Below are positions 6,744 through 12,430 of a stretch of DNA of 12,430 nt, one piece after another (within the stretch, counting starts at the first letter, position 1; each line of letters begins with the position of its first letter). Position numbers and translations under genes: made by a program. The notes beneath the pieces were generated by a model that was not told where the DNA came from, did not search any database, and saw only the letters and a list, made by a program, of their open reading frames with translations. The DNA is from an uncultured Clostridia bacterium. Lineage in GTDB: Bacteria; Bacillota; Clostridia; Christensenellales; CAG-138. The DNA lies in assembly GCA_937915925.1 (NCBI GenBank), contig CALGGM010000016.1, forward strand, positions 1 to 12,430, written 5' to 3'.

Positions 6744-9700
6744 TCAAACCTCCTCTCTCAACTTACGGCGCTTCTTTGCGACAATGATTGCCGCGGCGAC
6801 AAGCCCGCCGAGCAGAAGGAGAACGCCGGAGCAGAGCGCAGGGAACTCCCACCAGTCGGAATCCATGCCGAGCTTGACGAATTTGTGGTTTTCGATTCGG
6901 AACGTCAGCGGCTCGCTGTTCGTGTTCTCGCGGGTCAGTTCAACCTTCTGTGCGGAGATTGGGAAGTAACCGTCAGGGGTGACGGTTTCTTCAATCCAGA
7001 TTTCGCCGAGCGGCAGGCCGTAGATCACGAGCTCACCGGTTCCGTCGGTAATCATGTCGGTGATTGTCCCGTTCGGATCATAGAAGAAGCTGCCGTCCGC
7101 TTCCTTGCGGAGCTTCAGAATCTCAAAGTCGCTTTCGCCCTTGACCTTCAGGCAGAAGCCTGCTCCTGCCAGCGGATTCCCGGACTTCGCATCCACCTTG
7201 ATGATCTTCAGCCCGGTGGGGCAGTTCTCGACGGTGACGATCTTCGGATTGGAAACACCGTCTCTATCCGTCAGCGTGAAGGTGACTACCTCCGGGCCGA
7301 TGTAGCCGGTCGGATAAACCTCCTCCAGCGTGTACGTTCCCGCGGGCAGATAACGGAACTCAACAAATCCGTTTTCGTCCGTGAAGAAAGTGTCATCGCC
7401 GTCCTTTGCCCAGACGCGGAAGTTCGCAGAAGTTGCAACCAACTCCTCTGCGGCTTCCTCGGCAGGCGCTTCTGCAGCAGCATGACCTCTCTTGGGAGCT
7501 TCGGCTTCTTCGATAGGCGGGTTATCGGCTTCTTCCTTACCGGGCTGTTCCGCACTTGCGGTATGAGAAGAAATCTCGCTGTACGGGATCGTTCTCACGG
7601 TCTGACCGTTGGAATCTACGAGCCGGAACTCGACGTTTGCGAACGGCTGCCCAGTATAGAGGTTGGTCTTATTGATCTGCAGGCAGGTCGGCTCATCCGT
7701 AATGTCAGTCGTGCCGGTGATATTGCCATGATAATCAACCGTGAACGTGAAGGTCTCCGGATTCAGAGTGAAGCCGTCAGCCGCAACCGTTTCCTGGAAC
7801 GTGTAGGTATCAGCGGGGAGTTCGTACAGGATGATCTCACCGTTCAGATCGGTGGTGTCCTCAAAGATTACCTTGCCTGCCGAGTTCGTGATCTTAATGA
7901 CCGCCTCGTAGATGGGCTTTCCGGTGGTCAGATCGGTCTTGTGCAGAACGATATGCGTCTGTTCATTGGTGCGCTCAAACACGATCGTCGCCTTGTTGTC
8001 GGTCGTGATCTCCGCTTCAATGATTTCATCCGAGAGAACGAAGCCGGGCGGGGGCACGATCTCCTGAACGTAATACTTGCCGACAGGGAGGTCAATCGAA
8101 CAGGCGTAACCGTCTTTATCGGTTGTCATGGTACAGTAGAGCAGTCCGTCCTTGTCGCGGATCTCATACTGCGCGCCTTCCAGCATACGCCCGGGGTTGG
8201 AATCGTCCTCTTTCCAGATAGCGATATTGCCTTTGAAGCGTTCGTTTCCGATCGGGTTGTTGAAGTACTGCTTGTTCGCACCAGAAACCGTTACGGGGAA
8301 GGATTCCTCGATCAGATGGATCGTTTCGTCCGGAACCTTCAGCTCCTTCAGGTAGTATTTGCCGAACGGCAGCGTGGTGACGGATGTTGCAACACCGTCT
8401 TCATCCGTGGTCAGAATGTCCACCAGCGTGTTCTTCGGAATGACCTTGATGGTCTCTGCGGTATATACACCGAAGACCGCTCCGGCAAGCGGGCCGACCT
8501 TGAAGGTCATAGTCTCGGTATCGAAGAACTCACAGGTCTTCTTGATCTTGATTGAACCGGGAATACGCTTGTTGGTTGCGGAGACCTCCGCATACACGAT
8601 CGGCGTATTCTGATCCTTGTATGCAAGCGTCACCGTATAGATCGACGCATCGAGGTCATATCCTGTGACCGTTGCGGTTTCCTGTACGGTGTATGTTCCG
8701 AACGGCAGCAGCGGCGTTTCGGCAGTTCCTGTTTCGTCGGTTGTGAGAGTAGCAACGACTGTGCCAGAAGCATTCTTCACCTCAAAGACACAGCCGGGAA
8801 GTCCTTTGACCTCGTACTTCGGGGAGTGGAGCTGACCGTATTCCGTGTTGGATGCGGTCGTTCCGGTCAGTACATACGCAGTTTTCAGAACGCGGATTGC
8901 GCCTTTTGCTGTTTCGTTCTCCAGTTCAAGCGTGGTTGTTTCACTTACCACAACAATGACGGAGTGAACGAGACCGTCCACCACATACGGTCTGACCGTG
9001 GACAGTTCCTTGACATAGTACGTTCCTGCGTCCAGATCGCTGACCGTCACCGTACCGTCATTGCCGGTCGTGACCTCGCAAACCTTCTGCGAACAGTTCG
9101 CGTCCTTATAGATACCGAACTTGACGCCTGCCAGCGGGGTACTGTCGTCACCGACCTTCTTGATCTTCAACGCGCCGAGCGCCGGGGTGTTGACACCGAA
9201 GCTCGCGGTTGCGACAACCTGCGCGGTAGTCGCGCAGAGAAAGATCTTCTGCAGAGAATCGTTTGATGGGACATACGCAGTGATGTTGTCCAGCGATCGC
9301 GTGTCCTTACCGGTTGCGGAGATCGTGAACGTCTTGCCCGCCGCGCTTGCGGGTGCGGTGATTGTGAGCTGTTCGCTCTTCGTACCGGTATATCCCGTGA
9401 CGGTAACACCGGAGGGGAGAGCCGACGTATCGAGCGTATAGCCGCTGTTGATATTGGTCAGCTTGACCGTCGTTTTACCGGTGAAGTTCGTACCGGCCTT
9501 GGTAAGCGTCAGCGCAGACGGTGTGAACTCAATGCTGTGGCTGAGCGTCTTATGGTCGCGCGCCATCTGAAGAAGCTCGTCCGCCCACGTCAGAACGTGC
9601 TCATAGCCGGTCTTTGCACGGATCGCGTTCGGATGCGTTTTGCGATTTGTGAAGCTGTACGAGCCGGGTTCACCGTTTTCGGAGAGCCAGAAACGGATCG

Positions 9701-10097
9701 CGTTAGCAGTCGCCTGTCTCGCTTCATCTTCCGTAAAGCCGTCCGGAGTGTTGCAAGGATACCCATACATGAGGATCGTCTGTAAGCCCTGCAGTGTACT
9801 GGTAGAGAACACGGAGGAAGGCGGCGTCGCAGTGTACGTTGCACCGTGCGGGTTTCCGTCCGTGTGCTCAATGCAGTAACAGACCTGACCGGTGCTTTCG
9901 ATCCAATGCTTCGGAGTGTTCAGATCTTTCCACTTGCCGTTGGAATAGTATTCCAAATAGTCAAAAGCGGAGTTGGTCTGGGATTCGATGGTGACAGTGT
10001 CACCGGAATCCGCAGATGCTGTCTGCGTCGGAATGAACGAAAACAGCGTGATGAGGCACAGCGAAAGTGCCAGGAGTTTCAAGAGAGTTCGCTTCAT
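6744..10097 (-). CDS. Secreted, membrane-anchored surface protein: thioester-like domain plus seven CnaB/SpaA repeats
   Basis: A 1117-aa protein with ATG 10097 after AAAGGAAG. It has a signal peptide (basic start, hydrophobic 5-22, ASA|D cleavage near 29/30). Residues about 40-190 resemble TQXA-type thioester domains (QVCYCIEH, Cys73/75; RQATANAIRFW, 127-137). About 190-300 is a beta-rich spacer. Seven CnaB-like repeats begin near 308, 399, 514, 623, 715, 805 and 962. Each keeps a first-strand Lys (e.g. LKIKK, IVLHK, LQINK) and a late Glu (YYVKEL, YTFQET, WIEET), as for intramolecular isopeptide bonds; most end in Asn, repeat five in Asp. Repeat six carries an Ala/Glu/Pro-rich insert (842-888). 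The C-terminus is a membrane helix (about 1086-1107) and KKRRK tail with no LPXTG. Probably an adhesin-like stalk for cell contact during transfer (inference). Confidence 0.9.
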   Translation of the reverse strand: MKRTLLKLLALSLCLITLFSFIPTQTASADSGDTVTIESQTNSAFDYLEYYSNGKWKDLNTPKHWIESTGQVCYCIEHTDGNPHGATYTATPPSSVFSTSTLQGLQTILMYGYPCNTPDGFTEDEARQATANAIRFWLSENGEPGSYSFTNRKTHPNAIRAKTGYEHVLTWADELLQMARDHKTLSHSIEFTPSALTLTKAGTNFTGKTTVKLTNINSGYTLDTSALPSGVTVTGYTGTKSEQLTITAPASAAGKTFTISATGKDTRSLDNITAYVPSNDSLQKIFLCATTAQVVATASFGVNTPALGALKIKKVGDDSTPLAGVKFGIYKDANCSQKVCEVTTGNDGTVTVSDLDAGTYYVKELSTVRPYVVDGLVHSVIVVVSETTTLELENETAKGAIRVLKTAYVLTGTTASNTEYGQLHSPKYEVKGLPGCVFEVKNASGTVVATLTTDETGTAETPLLPFGTYTVQETATVTGYDLDASIYTVTLAYKDQNTPIVYAEVSATNKRIPGSIKIKKTCEFFDTETMTFKVGPLAGAVFGVYTAETIKVIPKNTLVDILTTDEDGVATSVTTLPFGKYYLKELKVPDETIHLIEESFPVTVSGANKQYFNNPIGNERFKGNIAIWKEDDSNPGRMLEGAQYEIRDKDGLLYCTMTTDKDGYACSIDLPVGKYYVQEIVPPPGFVLSDEIIEAEITTDNKATIVFERTNEQTHIVLHKTDLTTGKPIYEAVIKITNSAGKVIFEDTTDLNGEIILYELPADTYTFQETVAADGFTLNPETFTFTVDYHGNITGTTDITDEPTCLQINKTNLYTGQPFANVEFRLVDSNGQTVRTIPYSEISSHTASAEQPGKEEADNPPIEEAEAPKRGHAAAEAPAEEAAEELVATSANFRVWAKDGDDTFFTDENGFVEFRYLPAGTYTLEEVYPTGYIGPEVVTFTLTDRDGVSNPKIVTVENCPTGLKIIKVDAKSGNPLAGAGFCLKVKGESDFEILKLRKEADGSFFYDPNGTITDMITDGTGELVIYGLPLGEIWIEETVTPDGYFPISAQKVELTRENTNSEPLTFRIENHKFVKLGMDSDWWEFPALCSGVLLLLGGLVAAAIIVAKKRRKLREEV

Positions 10098-10115
10098 ATT
10101 TCTTCCTTTCTTTGG

Positions 10116-10316
10116 TTATAAAATAACTTCCGACTTGGAGCCGGAAGCTTGTTTCTCATATTGGCATTCGCAGAATCTGCATTTGCCTGTTCTTTTGTTA
10201 AATCCCGGACAAGCGAAGCACGATTGATCTTTGATCTCTCGCGGTCGCTTGTCGAAGTTCGGGACTTGCTGCATGAGGTGTTCGTAGAATTGGTGTTCTC
10301 CTGTTGTGAAATACAT
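10116..10316 (-). CDS. 66-aa cysteine-rich small protein (putative zinc knuckle)
   Basis: A small basic protein with five cysteines in its second half (Cys33, 36, 46, 49, 51; pattern C-x2-C-x9-C-x2-C-x-C, within SCFACPGFN and GKCRFCEC). It suggests one zinc site with a spare ligand. The N-terminal part (EHQFYEHLMQQVPNF) looks helical. The ATG 10316 lies 18 bp after the stop of the 129-aa gene. It has no convincing free Shine-Dalgarno: the nearest purine run is buried in a hairpin, so coupled translation is likely. It is followed after 18 bp by the surface-protein gene. I think I have seen similar small proteins in this position in Clostridial elements, but I cannot name a family. Overlapping reading frames in other phases lack such a motif. 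Confidence 0.68.
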   Translation of the reverse strand: MYFTTGEHQFYEHLMQQVPNFDKRPREIKDQSCFACPGFNKRTGKCRFCECQYEKQASGSKSEVIL

Positions 10317-10326
10317 GGGGTACTGA

Positions 10327-10346
10327 TCGTTTCCCTACGGAAACGA
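10327..10346 (-). promoter_or_regulatory. Hairpin around the 129-aa gene stop codon
   Basis: Arms TCGTTTCC (10327-10334) and GGAAACGA (10339-10346) with a 4-nt loop. The TAG stop of the upstream gene (10337-10335) straddles the loop and stem. The only purine-rich stretch before the 66-aa gene is inside the stem, so ribosomes finishing the upstream gene would have to open it. No U-tract follows, so this is not a terminator. Confidence 0.45.
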
Positions 10347-10724
10347 ATCTCCTTCCGGATCGGAGGCAAGTAGGATATTCACCTGCTCCGCGGTGATACG
10401 GAGGAACTCCTTCCATACCTCCGGAATTGCTGCAAATGCCCGAATTGTTTTCGGCATTCGGACGTGCCATTGTCGATACAGAAATCGAATGATCGTAAAG
10501 CAGGCGTCGTACTCACCAGAATCCTCGCAGGCAATAAACAACCGCCGAAGATCCGGCGAAAACGAGCAATCCATTTCTGCAGCCAGCTTCTGCGCTTCTG
10601 CCGATAGCCGGGTAATATTCGGCTGTGTACCGAACAGATTCCCATTCGTGCTGAGAAACCGATTCGCTTGGTTGAAGTTCATACGATCATCCGAATCCAT
10701 CGGTTTTACTGGAGTATGCTTCAT
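10335..10724 (-). CDS. Unrecognised 129-aa protein following parB
   Basis: I do not recognise the family. The start chosen is ATG 10724 (MKHTPVKPMDSDD), 5 bp after the parB stop and 11 nt after AGGAG. The longer reading to 10796 lies inside parB without a better ribosome binding site. After a polar 30-residue N-terminus come two or three predicted helices: a LSAEAQKLAAEMDC segment, LRRLFIACEDSGEYDACFTIIRFLYRQW, and AAIPEVWKEFLRITAEQVN. The sequence is rich in aromatic and basic residues (YRQWHVRMPKTIR). There is no signal peptide, membrane helix or known catalytic motif. Its tight coupling to parAB suggests a partition accessory or a regulator of the operon, but that is only position-based. 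Confidence 0.75.
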   Translation of the reverse strand: MKHTPVKPMDSDDRMNFNQANRFLSTNGNLFGTQPNITRLSAEAQKLAAEMDCSFSPDLRRLFIACEDSGEYDACFTIIRFLYRQWHVRMPKTIRAFAAIPEVWKEFLRITAEQVNILLASDPEGDSFP

Positions 10725-10729
10725 ATCCG

Positions 10730-11674
10730 TTATCGCTCCTGCTCCTGTGTTTTTTCCTCTCTTGATTGCCATTGCCGACGATACCGTTCCATCCATTCAT
10801 AGATCTTTTGTTCCATCTGCTTGCCGGTGGTTCCGGCAGGGAAGAACTTCTCAATCGTATTGAATCGGAACGTGATGGTTTCGTACATGGGCTTTTCAAC
10901 AGTCAAAACGTCGTCGATCCGCTTATCCGTGATCGAGCCGTCCTGTGCCATCTTTTTGAGTTTCTGTGCTTGCGACAGAGAAGGCGCAGTTTCTTCTCGC
11001 TCCATGATTTCTTGGACGATCGCTTGATCGGCGGGATCAAGATAGGAAATCTCTACTGCGGGATTAAACGCGATTCTCTTGTCTTCTACAGCATCTTGCA
11101 GTGCGGGAATCAAACTGTTAAGGCGAATATAACGTTGGATTTGTCGGGGGCTATCATCTGTATTCTCAGCAACTGCATTGTCTGCTCGGAACTTCGTGCC
11201 AACTTGGCACGAAGTTAAATCCGTCCTTGCACCTTGACGCTTTATTGCTTCCATCTTCAATTCATATGCTTTAGCCTTTTCCATATCTGACAGCCCATCC
11301 CTCTGCCGGAGATTGCTGTCCACCATAAGGATTACGGCAGTATCGTCGTCAACCTCACGGATGAAGCTTGGGATCTGCATGATACCGGCGCGGCGACACG
11401 CTTCTACACGGTTGTGACCGGAGATGATTTCATACGTTCCGTCCTCTTTCGGACGGACAATGATCGGAGAGATGATGCCGTTTTCCTGAATGCTTTCGAC
11501 CATCTTTTCCATCTCGTCCTCTTTGTAAGGGTGAAACGGTTGATTCGGAAAGGGGAGAAGCGTGTCAATGTCCAATTCCAACGGCCTGCCGTCCGGCTCT
11601 GGTTCTTCCACACCATACATTTGTTCGTATGTCAGCGGTTTGAACCGATCTTTGCTGAGCTCAGTGTCGTTCAT
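10730..11674 (-). CDS. parB: ParB-family partition protein
   Basis: 314 aa from ATG 11674, with a GAAGAGGTG ribosome binding site inside the end of parA and a 14-bp overlap with it. The N-terminal ParB/Spo0J-type domain (about 30-120) shows LLPFPNQPF, MVESIQENGIISPIIVRP, the SGHNRVEACRRAGI box (CTP-binding-type arginine motif) and NLRQRDGLSDMEKAKAY. A central helix-turn-helix DNA-binding region follows (DSPRQIQRYIRLNSLIPAL). The C-terminus has helical, dimerisation-like segments ending in a charged tail. It should bind a centromere-like site and work with the neighbouring ParA to segregate the element. No canonical parS is visible in the window, but a 27-nt palindrome lies within this gene (codons about 152-161). 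Some relatives on conjugative elements act as regulators instead. Confidence 0.92.
   Translation of the reverse strand: MNDTELSKDRFKPLTYEQMYGVEEPEPDGRPLELDIDTLLPFPNQPFHPYKEDEMEKMVESIQENGIISPIIVRPKEDGTYEIISGHNRVEACRRAGIMQIPSFIREVDDDTAVILMVDSNLRQRDGLSDMEKAKAYELKMEAIKRQGARTDLTSCQVGTKFRADNAVAENTDDSPRQIQRYIRLNSLIPALQDAVEDKRIAFNPAVEISYLDPADQAIVQEIMEREETAPSLSQAQKLKKMAQDGSITDKRIDDVLTVEKPMYETITFRFNTIEKFFPAGTTGKQMEQKIYEWMERYRRQWQSREEKTQEQER
11190..11216. repeat. 27-nt near-perfect palindrome within parB
   Basis: AACTTCGTGCCAA (11190-11202), centre C (11203), then TTGGCACGAAGTT (11204-11216): 13-bp perfect arms with a 1-nt centre. It encodes LTSCQVGTKF in ParB, between the N-terminal domain and the HTH. 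It could be a protein-binding operator/centromere, an mRNA hairpin, or an in-frame palindromic insertion. Confidence 0.8.
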
Positions 11675-12430
11675 TCGCAAGCACCTCTTCTACAAGGCTT
11701 GCGTACATTTTCGCCAGATGGTTCCACGACATATATCTGAGCAAGCTCATTCCGTGCGCCGATGCTTCGGATGCTTTGACGGACGTCGGCAGTTCCGTTT
11801 GGTAAACCTTGCTACCGTATCTGATCCGAAGATTCTTTGCGGTCATGCGCTTATCGCGAGAGACATTGTTCCGCCGAACGATTATGATCCCTTCCAAGTG
11901 CAAGGCAGGGTTCATACTTCTTTGTACGTCAGTCATGGTTGCTACGATCTGTTCAACGCCTTCTGCGCCGAAGAACTCCGGATCAACAGGGATCATAACG
12001 CTGTCGGCTGCGACAAGTGCGTTTTGTGTCATAACCCCCAGACTTGGGGAACAGTCGATTAGAATATAGTCAAAGTACTGACGCACGGTATTGACATATC
12101 TGCGCAGATACACTTGTCTATTCGGATCTTCCTTCAGGGAGAGTGCAAACGCATCGATCTGAATATTGCAGGGCATGACACAAACCGGGTCAAACCTTGC
12201 TTTCAAGATTCCCTTGTCAGGGGCGGTGGGGATGCCCATCTGAATATTGAACAGCGCGTCTCTGATGGTATACTGGCTGCGTCCTTTTGCTTTGCATCCC
12301 AGCCCACGGCTCAGATTGCCTTGTCCGTCCAGATCGATCAGCAGCACCCGTTTTCCGTGCTTTGCGAGACCTGCGCCGACGTTGATGGCGGTTGTCGTTT
12401 TTGCAACGCCGCCCTTTTGATTCACGATTG
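11661..12430 (-). CDS. parA: ParA/Soj-type partition ATPase, 5' end beyond window
   Basis: The frame is open to the right edge. The first visible codons read I-V-N-Q-K-G-G-V-A-K-T-T, the deviant Walker A of ParA ATPases, so only the initiating few codons (typically under ten) are missing; the GTG at 12425 is an internal Val. Further motifs are the A' box DLDGQGNLSRGLG, Walker B-like YILIDCSPSLG, and VAADSVMIPVDPEFFGAEGVEQI. The C-terminal part carries NNVSRDKRMTAKNL and a helical end. The protein would bind nonspecific DNA as an ATP dimer and, stimulated by ParB, distribute element copies at cell division. It overlaps parB by 14 bp, a conserved operon layout. Length and motifs fit the Soj/ParA type without an N-terminal HTH. 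Confident identification. Confidence 0.95.
   Translation of the reverse strand, partial: IVNQKGGVAKTTTAINVGAGLAKHGKRVLLIDLDGQGNLSRGLGCKAKGRSQYTIRDALFNIQMGIPTAPDKGILKARFDPVCVMPCNIQIDAFALSLKEDPNRQVYLRRYVNTVRQYFDYILIDCSPSLGVMTQNALVAADSVMIPVDPEFFGAEGVEQIVATMTDVQRSMNPALHLEGIIIVRRNNVSRDKRMTAKNLRIRYGSKVYQTELPTSVKASEASAHGMSLLRYMSWNHLAKMYASLVEEVLANERH

Noticed and set aside
6885..8555. 556-codon ORF on the plus strand
   Set aside because: It lies antisense to the CnaB surface protein, lacks any recognisable domain or good ribosome binding site, and its openness follows from the codon bias of the minus-strand gene.
10094..10369. 91-codon minus-strand ORF overlapping the cysteine-rich gene
   Set aside because: Ser/Arg/Asn-rich out-of-frame shadow that overlaps the start of the surface-protein gene and lacks a motif.
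10730..12430. Canonical parS site (TGTTTCACGTGAAACA type) near parAB
   Set aside because: No match was seen on reading this segment; the only palindrome is the unrelated 27-nt one within parB.

Overview
The window is a single block of genes, all on the minus strand, with almost no intergenic space. It looks like the partition/DNA-processing module of a conjugative or mobilisable element (integrative element or plasmid) from a Gram-positive gut-type bacterium, most likely Clostridia (Bacillota). This rests on strong AGGAGG-type ribosome binding sites, the TnpV family, a giant helicase/N6-methylase-type protein, DUF3846- and LPD28-type accessory proteins, and a CnaB-repeat surface protein. No chromosomal housekeeping gene, tRNA, rRNA, CRISPR array or transposase is visible. 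Whether the element is integrated or episomal cannot be told from here.

Transcription order runs from high to low coordinates. At 12430-10730 lie parA (5' end beyond the window) and parB, overlapping by 14 bp. An unrecognised 129-aa protein and a 66-aa five-cysteine protein follow at 10724-10116. At 10097-6744 is a 1117-aa secreted, membrane-anchored surface protein with an N-terminal thioester-like domain and seven CnaB/SpaA-like repeats. A 31-aa single-pass membrane peptide follows 2 nt later (6741-6646), and then two tandem hairpins (6643-6587). At 6568-3979 come five small cytoplasmic-type genes: an unknown 140-aa protein, a 73-aa excisionase-like HTH protein, a 236-aa protein, a DUF3846 protein and an LPD28-like 282-aa protein. 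From 3965 to the left edge runs a giant ORF (1321 codons in view and still open). It carries an ArdC-like N-terminus and an N6-adenine-methylase-like core; a helicase part would be expected downstream of the edge.

The most striking observation is at 3145-2795. A complete tnpV gene (116 aa, own strong Shine-Dalgarno) lies entirely inside the giant ORF, on the same strand in the +1 frame. The giant ORF reads through the same bases without a stop as a G/R/D/Q/S-rich, probably disordered linker. Other points are a 27-nt near-perfect palindrome inside parB, a surface protein without LPXTG motif or nearby sortase, an apparently missing thioester glutamine, and hairpins that may set differential expression in the operon.

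Functionally, ParAB would stabilise the element, the HTH protein may control excision or transcription, and the surface protein plus mini membrane protein may act in cell contact. The giant protein with its accessory proteins would act on transferred DNA. The joint function is inference from gene order; only the individual family calls rest on visible motifs.
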